Shown here: positions 1 to 7,894 of the stretch, one piece after another
Numbering within the stretch: the stretch's first letter is position 1
How the letters are laid out: each line of letters starts with the position of its first letter
DNA from: Rhizobium sp. FKL33
GTDB lineage: Bacteria; Pseudomonadota; Alphaproteobacteria; Rhizobiales; Rhizobiaceae
Direction of reading: 5' to 3'
Length of the DNA: 64,000 bases
Assembly: GCF_005222915.1 (NCBI RefSeq)
Contig: NZ_STFX01000024.1
Location: 62,001-126,000 of the forward strand
Position numbers and translations under genes: made by a program
The notes under the pieces: model-generated
What the model saw: the letters and a program-made list of their open reading frames with translations, nothing else
Database searches by the model: none
What the model was told of the DNA's origin: nothing

Positions 1-1
1 G

Positions 2-220
2 CTGCTCGCCGAACTCATGCCGGAGGGCTATCGCGCCAGACCGGAGCAGGCCATCCTGTTCGACGTCGAGGCCTGGGATGTGAACTGCCCGCAGTATATT
101 CCGCAGAAAATCGACGCCGCCGATGTCGCTGCGGCGCTGAAGCGGCTCGAAAGCCGCATCAGCGAGCTCGAAACCGAAAACGCCTCTTTGAAACATGCGC
201 TCGAAAGGAGCCAGACATGA
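2..220 (+). CDS. Pyridoxamine 5'-phosphate oxidase-related FMN-binding protein, C-terminal fragment
   Basis: Only the last 72 codons are visible; the frame is open at the left edge. The fragment contains [16 protein letters not shown], which matches the conserved C-terminal end of the COG3576 (PNPOx-like split-barrel, FMN-binding) proteins, and finishes in a short Leu/Glu-rich coiled-coil tail ([15 protein letters not shown]). Family members bind flavin; their substrate is generally unknown and they are not the true PdxH. The stop overlaps the next start as ATGA, so the following NTF2-like gene is probably translationally coupled. The FMN-binding part lies outside the window, so the call rests on the tail alone. 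Confidence 0.7.
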   Translation: MLAELMPEGYRARPEQAILFDVEAWDVNCPQYIPQKIDAADVAAALKRLESRISELETENASLKHALERSQT

Positions 221-681
221 CCCGTCCCCCGCTTCCGCCCTTCACCCGTGACAGCGCCGCAGAGAAAGTCCGATTGGCCGAAGACGCCTGGAACAGCCGC
301 GATCCCCACCGCGTCGCCCCGGCCTACACGCCTCAGAGCCAATGGCGCAATCGCGCCGAATTCATCACCGGACACGAGGCCATCATCGCCTTTCTCAGCC
401 GCAAATGGGCGCGCGAACTGGACTACAGACTGATCAAGGAATTATGGGCGCATGCGGAGGCGCGGATCGCGGTGCGCTTCGCTTATGAATATCGTGACGA
501 CAGCGGCCACTGGTTTCGCGCCTATGGCAACGAAAACTGGCAGTTCGACGCCGACGGCCTGATGGAGCGTCGCATCGCCAGCATCAACGAACAGCCGATC
601 GCCGAAACGAACCGGCTGTTTCGCTGGGCGCTCGGCCGGCGACCCGACGATCACCCCGGACTGTCCGACTTGGGTCTGTGA
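217..681 (+). CDS. DUF1348 / NTF2-like (SnoaL-fold) protein
   Basis: A 154-residue soluble protein of the usual length for DUF1348. Recognisable family features are the N-terminal [10 protein letters not shown] helix, the WRNRAEF segment, FLSRKW, and the central [22 protein letters not shown] strand pair, all typical of this cone-shaped NTF2-like fold. The biochemical role of the family is not established; related folds are small-molecule isomerases, hydrolases or ligand binders. It starts four bases inside the upstream FMN-binding gene (ATGA overlap), so the two form one transcription unit. No signal peptide or membrane segment is seen. Confidence 0.8.
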   Translation: MTRPPLPPFTRDSAAEKVRLAEDAWNSRDPHRVAPAYTPQSQWRNRAEFITGHEAIIAFLSRKWARELDYRLIKELWAHAEARIAVRFAYEYRDDSGHWFRAYGNENWQFDADGLMERRIASINEQPIAETNRLFRWALGRRPDDHPGLSDLGL

Positions 682-930
682 GATCTTGGGCCTGTGAGAT
701 GCGGCTATTGTTCTGACGAAGCGTGGGACGCCACGTTCATCTTTCCAGTCACGCCGTATTCGCTTCCCTGAAGGCAAAGAACGAAGCGAGCTTAAACAAG
801 GATCATTTGACTGCTCCAGTCTTGACAGGCCACCCTGTAACGATCAGTTTCTCGCGCAAGCCCGGAAAAAGGTCAGCGGATTGTCCCCTAACCCGATCAG
901 CGTGCGGAAAATCAGGTTCAGGAGTTTGAG

Positions 931-1263
931 ATGAAAATACGCGCGTTTTTGGCGATTTGCGCCGTTGTCGGGGCGGCTTCGGCGGCGCAGGCCGATCAGG
1001 CTGAAGATTTCAATGCGTTCGTTCAGGTGCTGGCGATCCCGGTCTACGCGCATAGCTGCGGGATCATGATGGACAAGGACGTGATGGACACGATCAACGC
1101 CGACGTCGTCAGCAAGATGAACACGGCCGGCGTGTCCGAGGAAAAAGGCGTCGAGATTCAGGGGCAGATGGTCGAACAGTTCAAAGCCAATGCCGATTGC
1201 ACGGAAGGCTCCGACGACCGAAACAATTTCGAAGCCGCGCTTAAGGCTTACGAGGGGAATTAG
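931..1263 (+). CDS. Small exported protein of unknown function
   Basis: A 110-residue protein with a clear Sec signal peptide (charged MKIR, hydrophobic core, cleavage after AAQA at about residue 22). The mature part is short, acidic and largely helical, with two cysteines (near residues 43 and 90) that could form one periplasmic disulfide. An AGGAG ribosome binding site lies 7 bases before the ATG, which supports the start. I do not recognise a named domain. It stands alone: 250 bases of non-coding DNA lie upstream, and its stop overlaps the end of a convergent small gene. Confidence 0.7.
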   Translation: MKIRAFLAICAVVGAASAAQADQAEDFNAFVQVLAIPVYAHSCGIMMDKDVMDTINADVVSKMNTAGVSEEKGVEIQGQMVEQFKANADCTEGSDDRNNFEAALKAYEGN

Positions 1264-1487
1264 TCTCGTTCATCGAACGCGAACCAGAGCCACTTTATGA
1301 AAATGTAGAGGCCGCTATACTGTAGCGCTATAGCATTCTTGCGACCAAGCACCTCGGTTATAACAAAGCCGATAAAAACAACGGATGAAATGAACAATCC
1401 GTAGGGCCTCGTCGCCTCGAAATATAAACTGGAGGCAAAAAGCAAAAAAATCGTCGCGCGAACAGATATGAGAGCGATGAATTTCAT
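1260..1487 (-). CDS. Small AT-rich membrane protein of unknown function
   Basis: A 75-residue reading frame with two hydrophobic stretches (about residues 4-20 and 29-46) and a basic/aromatic tail. Codon use differs clearly from its neighbours (AAA, ATA and AAT are common where the rest of the window prefers G/C-ending codons). The stop overlaps that of the convergent exported protein. No homologue is recognised. The AT-rich tract around it lowers confidence, since chance open frames are commoner there; the two-helix membrane pattern argues it may be real. Confidence 0.4.
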   Translation of the reverse strand: MKFIALISVRATIFLLFASSLYFEATRPYGLFISSVVFIGFVITEVLGRKNAIALQYSGLYIFIKWLWFAFDERD

Positions 1488-1742
1488 GACTAATCACTAT
1501 ATCACAGATTACTTCGCCACCAATAGAGATCTCATAAAATAAAAAAGCTGATTTAAAAATCACGTTGAAATTATATTTTCAACGAGCGATCAAATCATTT
1601 TATGATAATACATTCGCTACCAACGATCCCAAACATTATAGACTTCTCGGAACAATCAATCTTTCGCCCGAAGCCTGTATGAACCTAGGCACCTTCAGAG
1701 GCACGAATCCTCGATTACGTCAGCGAATTTAAAAAACACAGT
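1488..1742. other. AT-rich non-coding stretch next to tRNA-Gln
   Basis: This block is visibly AT-rich against a GC-rich background and holds no supportable gene. A T-run on the minus strand directly after the tRNA CCA end (complement of the A-run at 1731-1736) probably terminates the tRNA transcript. Together with the AT-rich small gene beside it, the stretch looks like a remnant of foreign DNA abutting the tRNA 3' end, but no integrase or convincing attachment-site duplication is visible. Confidence 0.5.
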
Positions 1743-1817
1743 TGGCTGGGGCGCCAGGATTCGAACCTGGGAATGCCGGTACCAAAAACCGGTGCCTTAC
1801 CGCTTGGCGACGCCCCA
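1743..1817 (-). tRNA. tRNA-Gln, anticodon UUG
   Basis: On the minus strand the sequence folds as a complete cloverleaf. The 7-bp acceptor stem pairs TGGGGCG with CGCCCCA, the D-arm contains AAGCGGTAAGGCA, the anticodon stem CCGGT/ACCGG closes the loop TTTTGGT giving anticodon TTG (Gln), and the T-arm carries GGTTCGAATCC. The CCA end is encoded. The weak first U-A pair is typical of bacterial tRNA-Gln. Confidence 0.97.
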
Positions 1818-2169
1818 ACTGAGCCGGCCCATCTGTCGGGGCCGGCGAAGCGAGGCCTGATTAGCAAAGCGCAGGCCGCGCCGCAATCGGGTCCAGCGGA
1901 TTTTTTCGGGGAGTTTTCCGGGGCGACGCGTGGCGAGGTTTGGAGGGCGCGCGCGGATTTCTCAGCTTTTTGCGGAACGAAGCGGCGTCTGGCGACTTCT
2001 TCAAAGGCGAAGCCAAGGATGGCGTCGGCGGGCGTGACGTGCCCCGAGCAATCCTCGAGGCGGTTCCGAATCGGTCTGCCGGCTTTGCAGTTCATGGCGC
2101 CGAACAGCGCGCCGGGCGTCGAGATCGACGCCCTCGGATCAGACAGGTTTCAAGGAAAGGAAACAGCCC
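1818..2169. other. Intergenic region between tRNA-Gln and the PfpI-like gene
   Basis: No gene is supportable here; open frames in it run through the tRNA. The tRNA promoter (minus strand) and the promoter of the PfpI-like gene (plus strand) must lie in it. The one clear structure is a perfect 8-bp inverted repeat, GCCGGCCC/GGGCCGGC with a 7-base loop plus one extra G, at 1823-1846, without a T-tract. Confidence 0.6.
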
Positions 2170-2730
2170 ATGGCTTCGATCAATTCCGCACGCATTCTCA
2201 TTCTCGCCACCCATGGCTATGAGCGCTCCGAGCTGCGCACGCCGCTCGAACAGCTGAAGGCCCGGGGCGCCGACGTCAAGATCGCCTCGCTCGAGAAGGA
2301 GCCGATCAAGAGCTGGGACGACAAGAACTGGGGCGACACCGTCGATGTCGATCTCACGGTTTCGGAAGCCCGTGTCGAGGATTTCGACGCGCTCGTCATT
2401 CCCGGCGGCCAGATCAATCCGGATATCCTGCGCGCCGACGAAAAGTCGGTGAGACTGGTGAAAGACTTCGTCGCCTCCGGCAAGGTGGTCGCCGCCGTCT
2501 GCCACGGTCCCTGGCTGCTGGTCGAGGCCGATGCGGTCGAAGGCCGTCGCGTGACCTCCTACCAGTCGATCAAGACCGATGTGATCAATGCCGGCGGCCG
2601 ATGGGAAGACAGCCAGGTCGTCACCGACCAGGGCATCATCACCTCGCGCAATCCCGGCGATCTCGACGCTTTCGTGGCCAAGATCGTCGAGGAAGTCGAG
2701 GAAGGCAAGCATCAGCGCCGTGCGGCGTGA
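2170..2730 (+). CDS. DJ-1/PfpI family protein (type 1 glutamine amidotransferase-like)
   Basis: A 186-residue protein of normal PfpI length. The nucleophile-elbow motif AVCHGPWLL carries the conserved cysteine, after the VIPGGQINPD segment, and is followed by RRVTSYQSIKTDV and the TSRNPGD motif shared by PfpI-like proteins such as YhbO. Family members act as glyoxalase/deglycase-type or stress-protective enzymes; protease activity is known mainly from archaeal PfpI oligomers. An AGGAAAGGAA tract before the ATG is a good ribosome binding site. A strong terminator follows, so it is probably monocistronic. Confidence 0.88.
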   Translation: MASINSARILILATHGYERSELRTPLEQLKARGADVKIASLEKEPIKSWDDKNWGDTVDVDLTVSEARVEDFDALVIPGGQINPDILRADEKSVRLVKDFVASGKVVAAVCHGPWLLVEADAVEGRRVTSYQSIKTDVINAGGRWEDSQVVTDQGIITSRNPGDLDAFVAKIVEEVEEGKHQRRAA

Positions 2731-2752
2731 GGGAAGAGGCGGTAGGCAGTAG

Positions 2753-2787
2753 CCAATAGCCAATAGCCAATAGCCAATAGCCAATAG
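2753..2787. repeat. Tandem array of five CCAATAG heptamers
   Basis: Five exact 7-bp copies in a row directly after the PfpI-like gene. A degenerate array of the complementary unit (CTATTGG/CTATTGC) lies on the other side of the terminator, so the two arrays face each other as an imperfect inverted repeat. There are no unique spacers, so this is a slippage-type repeat and not a CRISPR. Confidence 0.9.
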
Positions 2788-2798
2788 CGACTAGGCCG

Positions 2799-2837
2799 GC
2801 AGGCGATGGGGAGGCAATCTCCATCGCCTGCTTTTTT
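2799..2837 (+). terminator. Rho-independent terminator of the PfpI-like gene
   Basis: A perfect 11-bp stem (GCAGGCGATGG with CCATCGCCTGC) closes an 11-base loop and is followed by six T residues. This is the cleanest intrinsic terminator in the window. Confidence 0.93.
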
Positions 2838-2844
2838 GTGTGTC

Positions 2845-2899
2845 TTGCCTCTTGCCTATTGGCTACTGCCTATTGCCTATTGCCTACTTGCTATTCGCC
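2845..2899. repeat. Degenerate CTATTGS heptamer array
   Basis: Several 7-8 bp units of the CTATTGG/CTATTGC/CTACTTG type occur in succession. They are the reverse complement of the heptamers on the other side of the terminator. The array runs into the leader of the cupin gene; an open frame extends through it but the gene starts downstream, at the ATG after an AGGAG box. Confidence 0.8.
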
Positions 2900-2920
2900 T
2901 CATCCCTTCAGGAGCCACAG

Positions 2921-3217
2921 ATGTCGACCTTCAGAGCCCGTCCGCCCGCCGAACCCACCGTGCTGCTCGACGACGCGGTGGTTCGCGTGACGCGCTGGGA
3001 TTTCGTGCCCGGCGCAGACACCGGCCATCATGTGCACGGCATGGGCTATGTGGTGGTGCCGATGACCGACTGCCATTTCCTGATCGAGGACAAGGACGGC
3101 GCCCGCGAGGTCGACGCCGCCAGGGGGCAGGTCTATCGCCGCGAGGCCGGCGTCGAGCACAATGTCGTCAATCGCGGCGACAGTTTCATGAGCTTCATCG
3201 AAATCGAGTATAAGTGA
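2921..3217 (+). CDS. Small single-domain cupin-like protein
   Basis: A 98-residue protein covering one cupin barrel. TGHHVHGMGYVVVPM matches cupin motif 1 (HxH with a following Gly) and the later YRREAGVEHNVVN supplies the motif 2 histidine, so a bound metal is likely. The start was placed at the ATG after CAGGAGCC; an upstream extension would only translate the heptamer repeat array. The last codon overlaps a GTG of the next gene (GTGA), which suggests coupling to the metallo-hydrolase. The substrate is unknown. Confidence 0.78.
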   Translation: MSTFRARPPAEPTVLLDDAVVRVTRWDFVPGADTGHHVHGMGYVVVPMTDCHFLIEDKDGAREVDAARGQVYRREAGVEHNVVNRGDSFMSFIEIEYK

Positions 3218-3219
3218 CG

Positions 3220-4128
3220 ATGGACACGGCGGAATTCGACCGCGCTTTCGAGCCGCGCCACGGCGAAGCCGTGGCTGTCGCGCCCGGCGTCGAGCGGGTG
3301 ACGGTCAACAATCCCTCGCCCTTCACCTTCCATGGCACCAACAGCTATATCGTCGGCGACAGGTCGGTGGCGGTCGTGGATCCCGGCCCGGAGAACGAAG
3401 CGCATTTTCAGGCCTTGATGACGGCGCTCCGGGGCCGCGAGGTCAGCCATATCCTGTGCACGCATACGCATCGCGATCATTCGCCTCTCGCCCGGCGGCT
3501 GAAAGAGGCGACCGGGGCGCTGATCGTGGCGGAAGGACCGCATCGGCCGGCGCGGCCGCTGCATGACGGCGAGACCAATCCGTTCGCCGAAAGCTCGGAC
3601 GTGGATTTCGCGCCCGACATCGCGCTCGGTGATGGCGAGACGATCGAGGGCGACGGATGGCGGCTCAGCGGCGTCCTGACGCCGGGGCATACCGCCAACC
3701 ACATGGCGTTTGCGCTGGAGAATGAAGGCGTCCTTTTCTCCGGCGATCACGTGATGGCCTGGGCGACCTCCATCGTCGCGCCGCCGGATGGGGCCATGGC
3801 CGATTACATGGCCTCGCTCGACCGGCTGCTCATGCGCGACGACCGGATCTATCTGCCCGGCCATGGCGGGCCCGTGCGCGATCCCCTCGCCTTCTGCCGC
3901 GGCCTTCGCACCCACCGGCGCATGCGCGAACGGGCGGTGCTGGAGCGCATTCGCGCCGGCGACCGGCTGATCCCCGACATGGTGACGGCGATCTATCGCG
4001 ACACCGATCCGCGCCTGCATGGGGCGGCGGCGCTGTCGGTGCTCGCCCATATCGAGGATCTCGTCGAAAAGGGCGCCGTCGTCACCGATGGGCCGCCGCT
4101 GTTGAGGGGCGCCTATCGCCCCGCCTGA
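3220..4128 (+). CDS. MBL-fold metallo-hydrolase, LACTB2-like
   Basis: About 302 residues. HTHRDHSP is the HxHxDH zinc-binding motif of the metallo-beta-lactamase fold; a later GHTANHMAF and FSGDHVM supply the remaining His and Asp ligands, and LPGHGGPV the last His. The C-terminal 80 residues (RTHRRMRER through LAHIEDLVEKGAV) look like the winged-helix tail of LACTB2-type hydrolases, whose better-known members are nucleases or thioesterase-like. A GTG six bases upstream, overlapping the cupin stop, is an alternative start. It forms a two-gene unit with the cupin. Confidence 0.85.
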   Translation: MDTAEFDRAFEPRHGEAVAVAPGVERVTVNNPSPFTFHGTNSYIVGDRSVAVVDPGPENEAHFQALMTALRGREVSHILCTHTHRDHSPLARRLKEATGALIVAEGPHRPARPLHDGETNPFAESSDVDFAPDIALGDGETIEGDGWRLSGVLTPGHTANHMAFALENEGVLFSGDHVMAWATSIVAPPDGAMADYMASLDRLLMRDDRIYLPGHGGPVRDPLAFCRGLRTHRRMRERAVLERIRAGDRLIPDMVTAIYRDTDPRLHGAAALSVLAHIEDLVEKGAVVTDGPPLLRGAYRPA

Positions 4129-4194
4129 CGGCATCAAGGCTCGGGAAAGGCCTGCGGGCTAGACCCGGGCGGAAGACCGGATCCGGAGCCAGGC

Positions 4195-5421
4195 TTGCCC
4201 ACGCCCTATTTGTCCATCTGCGTTCCCTCGCGGAACCGGCAGCGCTATTTCAAGGAGTTGATCGCTTCGCTCCTCGCCTCTCCGCGCGCCGATGTGCACT
4301 TCGTGTTCGCCGACAATTCCGACGACGCCGGCGAGATGGCGGGGTTTCTGGCGGCAAGGCCCGATCCGCGCGTGACCTTTCTGCCCTCGCAGCCGCGCGT
4401 GCTCTCCATGCAGGAAAACTGGGAGCGGGCAGTGGATGCCGCTTCGGGCGACTGGGTCAGCGTCATCGGCGACGACGACCAGATCGACCCCGAACTCGTC
4501 GAGGCTTTGAGGCTCGCCGAGGCCCTGAAGCCGGGACTGGACGCCTTCGCCTGGAGCAATCTGCATTACGGCTGGCGGACGGCGGAGACGCCGCGGCGCA
4601 ATGTGCGGCTGCCGGTCAAGGCGACGTTTCACGACATGCCCGCCTGGTTCGTGCGTCGGCGCGCCTTTGGCTGGGCCGACGCTTCGGCCACCATCGTCAG
4701 CGGCTTTTCGATCTATCACGCGGCGCTGTCGCGGCGGCTGCTGCGGCGCATCCGCAAACGGTTCGGCGACGTCTGGTTCGGCCATCCGATCGTCGATTAC
4801 GACGCGGCGCTGAAAACGGCGGCCGAAGGCGAGGCCTTTGTCTATTGCACGCGGCCCTTCTCCACTTTCGGCGCCTGTCCCGAGGCCAATTCGGCGGCGC
4901 TCTACGATCTCAAACGGCTGCGCGAGGCGCATGACCGCTTCGACCGCGAGACCGGTCGCGAGACCGACCGCGACCCCTGGCTCGCCGACTTTCCCTTTCC
5001 CACCACGCTCGGCCTGCCGGCGGCGGTGGGCCAGGTGCAGATGTGGCTTGTCCATACGCATGGCGTGGCGATGGAGCCGGGCTGGGAGGCCAATTTCGCC
5101 CGCGCCTCAGCCGCCTATTGCCGGGGCTTTACCGACAAGGCGGATTTCGAGACGATTTCGACGGAATTGCGCAAGGTGTTTTCGCGCTGGCGCGGCGGCG
5201 CCTTCGCCTCCGCCTTCCAGCCGGAGTTCCAGCCGCCGCTCAAGGGTGACATCTTCACCGGGTTGAGCGGCGACGGGCTCTATGTGGCGGACGATATCGG
5301 CGGCGCGAGGTCGCCGACGGAGTTCTACGCAGTAATGAACGGTCTGCTCGAACGTCCCGCGGAACTGAAGCCGGAACTGCGTTCGGCCGGCAAGGAATTC
5401 GCGCTTCTCAACGCGCTCTGA
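4195..5421 (+). CDS. Family 2 glycosyltransferase
   Basis: A 408-residue GT-A-type protein. The N-terminus YLSICVPSRNRQRYFKELI is the classic GT2 nucleotide-sugar entry strand, and VIGDDDQIDPE holds the DxD-like metal and nucleotide-binding motif. No membrane segments are visible, so it is probably cytoplasmic or peripheral. The acceptor and donor cannot be read from sequence, and no polysaccharide cluster surrounds it. The start is a TTG preceded by GGAG at good spacing; no ATG is available before the conserved first strand. Confidence 0.83.
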   Translation: MPTPYLSICVPSRNRQRYFKELIASLLASPRADVHFVFADNSDDAGEMAGFLAARPDPRVTFLPSQPRVLSMQENWERAVDAASGDWVSVIGDDDQIDPELVEALRLAEALKPGLDAFAWSNLHYGWRTAETPRRNVRLPVKATFHDMPAWFVRRRAFGWADASATIVSGFSIYHAALSRRLLRRIRKRFGDVWFGHPIVDYDAALKTAAEGEAFVYCTRPFSTFGACPEANSAALYDLKRLREAHDRFDRETGRETDRDPWLADFPFPTTLGLPAAVGQVQMWLVHTHGVAMEPGWEANFARASAAYCRGFTDKADFETISTELRKVFSRWRGGAFASAFQPEFQPPLKGDIFTGLSGDGLYVADDIGGARSPTEFYAVMNGLLERPAELKPELRSAGKEFALLNAL

Positions 5422-5431
5422 CACGTGCGCG

Positions 5432-6325
5432 TCAGCCGCCGGCGAGGCCGAGCAGCGCGGCGTCGAGCGCCTTGAGATAGGCGGCGATCAGCGCGGCGCC
5501 GCCGCCGAGATCGTGGCGGCCGTAACGGGCGGCGACGCGGACATCGACCAGCGTCGTCTCTTCTTCCTCATGCAGTCGGATGACGATGTCCTGGCGGAAG
5601 CCGAACACGAGGGTGCGATGGGCGCCCTGGATGAAGGCGTCCTGCGGCTGGGCGGCGGCGAGGAAGGCCTCGATGTCGGGCCGAGGCTCCGGCACGGGCA
5701 CGACATCGGGAGCGTCGGCGGCGGGCCCGCTGGTCTGGCCCGAGGGCAAGGCCCGGAGGTCGTCGCTCGGCCCGCCTCTTTCGGCGGTGATCCGGACGCC
5801 CATATCGAGCGCCACCTGCCGGGCGGCGGCATAGACGCGGTCGAGGCCGCCCTCGTAGCGCCGGCCGGTGAGGCCCGGATAGGCCGCCTGCTGCAGCAGC
5901 CGGTCCGCTTCGCCCGGCGGCAGGCGCGGCCCGAGCCAGGATTGATCGACCTTGCTTTCTTCCAGCCATTGCGGCGGCCGCGCCAGATCGGTGGCGACGT
6001 CATAGATCGGCGGCGTTTCCAGATAGTCCCGCGCCATCCAGCCGGTTGCGCCCAAGATGGGCAGCGACACGAGAATGGCCTGGGCCGAGGCCGCCCCGCC
6101 CCGCGCGCCATAGCGCCAGAGCATGGAGAGGCCGACACAGGCCATCAGCGTCGCCACCACTGTGACGGCGGCGGCGACAGCGGCAACGGCCAGAAACAGC
6201 GGCGTCTCGAAACTGCCGAACCGGTGCAGCACCGACGCGACGACGAAAAACAGCAGGGAATAGAGGGCGAGACGGCGAGACGAATAGGCCGATTGGGAAA
6301 CAGGGCGTTCATACCGGACCGGCAT
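5432..6325 (-). CDS. DUF1499 family membrane protein
   Basis: A 297-residue protein with two to three N-terminal membrane segments (about residues 16-35, 42-65 and 80-95) followed by a DUF1499 domain, recognised by PPIYDVATD near residue 120 and a later VYAAARQVALDMG segment. The function of DUF1499 is unknown. The start was set at the ATG preceded by GAGGAG; a longer frame upstream lacks such a site. It converges on the glycosyltransferase with 10 bases between stops. A short inverted repeat (CTGAC/GTCAG) spans that junction and is too weak to call as a terminator. Confidence 0.78.
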   Translation of the reverse strand: MPVRYERPVSQSAYSSRRLALYSLLFFVVASVLHRFGSFETPLFLAVAAVAAAVTVVATLMACVGLSMLWRYGARGGAASAQAILVSLPILGATGWMARDYLETPPIYDVATDLARPPQWLEESKVDQSWLGPRLPPGEADRLLQQAAYPGLTGRRYEGGLDRVYAAARQVALDMGVRITAERGGPSDDLRALPSGQTSGPAADAPDVVPVPEPRPDIEAFLAAAQPQDAFIQGAHRTLVFGFRQDIVIRLHEEEETTLVDVRVAARYGRHDLGGGAALIAAYLKALDAALLGLAGG

Positions 6326-6505
6326 TCGGGCTCCTCGACAGCAATGTGCAAGCCGACATTTCAGACCTCCGACATAGGCCGTTTCACGCAACGGAGCAAT
6401 GGCGACGCCCAAGCGCTCCCCATGTTCTGGCGGGGCGCCGCCTCAAATCCGCCCAGCTTTGCCGGGAGTGTGGCGAATGGCGGGGACGACGAACAGGAGA
6501 TCATC

Positions 6506-6901
6506 ATGCAAACCTCTTCCCAGGCCGCCCTGCCGGCGCCCTTGTCGATCAATGGTCCGAGCTCGCGGACGCCCGAACCGATCGAATTCACCGAACTCTC
6601 GCTGACCGTCGACCTCCTGCTCGAAAGCCATCCGGTGTTCGCAGACGCGGTCAAGGCGGCGCTCTTGCCGCTCGATGGGGAATTCCTGTTCGATCTGCCG
6701 CATGCGGGCAAGCCCGGCGGCAAGGGCCGCGTGGCTGCGGTGCGCATCCGCTATGCCGGCTCCTACGAGGCCAAGCTCGCCTTCGTCTTTCTCTCCGACG
6801 ACGCCATGGACGCCCGCGTCGCGCCGCCCGACAGCGAACTCGCGCATCTCAAGAGCTTCGCTGAGAGTTTCGTCGGCGTTCTGGAGAAATTCGCCGACTG
6901 A
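6506..6901 (+). CDS. Hypothetical protein
   Basis: A 131-residue soluble protein that I do not recognise. A Pro/Ser-rich N-terminus of about 25 residues precedes a compact alpha/beta region containing DGEFLFDLPHAG and VRIRYAGSYEAKLAFVF, and a helical end. The start is the ATG after AGGAG; the same frame stays open far upstream but only as antisense to the DUF1499 gene. It lies divergent from DUF1499 and 75 bases before the EamA transporter, with which it could share a transcript. Confidence 0.6.
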   Translation: MQTSSQAALPAPLSINGPSSRTPEPIEFTELSLTVDLLLESHPVFADAVKAALLPLDGEFLFDLPHAGKPGGKGRVAAVRIRYAGSYEAKLAFVFLSDDAMDARVAPPDSELAHLKSFAESFVGVLEKFAD

Positions 6902-6976
6902 TCCGCGCTTGCGCCCCGGGCTGCGTCGCGATAGAGGCTGGCCATTCCCGCCCTCTCGCGCCAGAAGCGATGCCCG

Positions 6977-7873
6977 ATGACCTCGATTTCCGCTGATCCC
7001 AACCGCCGCCGCGCGGATTTTTCCATCGGCCTCACCGCCATGATCGCCGCGGCGCTCGCCATGAGCATTTCGCCGAGCCTGGTGCGCTTTGCCGATGTCG
7101 GGCCGCTCGCCAGCGCCTTCTGGCGCGTCTTCCTGGCGCTGCCGGTGCTCTATGCCTGGATGAAGGCCGAGGAAAGAAGCGCTCCGGGCGGCAAAGGCAA
7201 GAGCTGGTCGCTGCCGATCCTGCTGTCGGGCCTGGCTTTCGCCGGCGATCTCCTGATGTGGCATCTCGCCATCATGAAGACCACCATCGCCAACGCCACC
7301 TTCTTCGCCACGATGGCGCCGCTCTGGGTGGTGATCTTCGGCTGGCTGCTGTTCCGCCACCGGGCGGAGAAGACGACGCTGATCGGGCTGGCGCTCTGCC
7401 TGTTCGGCGGCGGGGCGCTGGTCTATCAGAGCCTGTCGATCAATCCCGCCCATATGCTGGGCGATGCGCTGGGCATCGGCACCGGCGTGTTTTTCGGCCT
7501 CTATTTCCTCGCCGTCGGCGCGGCCCGCAAAGGGTCCGGCGCGGCGCGGGTGACGTTCGAGATGAGCATCGTCACCATCGTGGTGCTGCTCGCCGCGGCG
7601 CTTGTTATCGAAGGCGACATTCTTCCGAAGACCGGCTTCGGCTGGGGCGTGCTGTTGGCGCTCGCCTTTGTGAGCCATGCCGGCGGCCAGGGATTGCTAT
7701 CGGTGGCGCTGGGGCGTCTGCCGACCGTGTTTTCCTCGCTGGTGATCCTGCTCGAAGCCGTGGTGGCGGCGGGCTTCGCCTGGCTGTTGCAGGGCGAGCC
7801 GGTCTCGCCGCTGCAAGCGGTGGGCGGCGCGATCATCCTCGCCGGCATCTGGGTGGCGCGTCCGCGAGGATAA
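6977..7873 (+). CDS. EamA/DMT family transporter
   Basis: A 298-residue integral membrane protein with ten predicted helices arranged as two EamA repeats, the standard drug/metabolite transporter layout. The second repeat carries the usual signature near residues 245-290 (SSLVILLEAVVAAGFAW followed by GEPVSPLQAVGGAIILAG). Substrates of this superfamily are amino acids, nucleosides, cofactors or drugs and cannot be predicted here. It converges with the chemoreceptor gene downstream. Confidence 0.88.
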   Translation: MTSISADPNRRRADFSIGLTAMIAAALAMSISPSLVRFADVGPLASAFWRVFLALPVLYAWMKAEERSAPGGKGKSWSLPILLSGLAFAGDLLMWHLAIMKTTIANATFFATMAPLWVVIFGWLLFRHRAEKTTLIGLALCLFGGGALVYQSLSINPAHMLGDALGIGTGVFFGLYFLAVGAARKGSGAARVTFEMSIVTIVVLLAAALVIEGDILPKTGFGWGVLLALAFVSHAGGQGLLSVALGRLPTVFSSLVILLEAVVAAGFAWLLQGEPVSPLQAVGGAIILAGIWVARPRG

Positions 7874-7894
7874 CGCCCTGCCATTCGGCTCCGC

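Noticed and set aside
1681-1720. Possible attachment-site duplicate of the tRNA-Gln 3' end
   Set aside because: Only an 8-base CGAATCCT match is found, in the wrong orientation relative to the tRNA, and there is no integrase.
2753-2899. Possible CRISPR array
   Set aside because: The units are 7 bp and directly adjacent, with no spacers and no cas genes.
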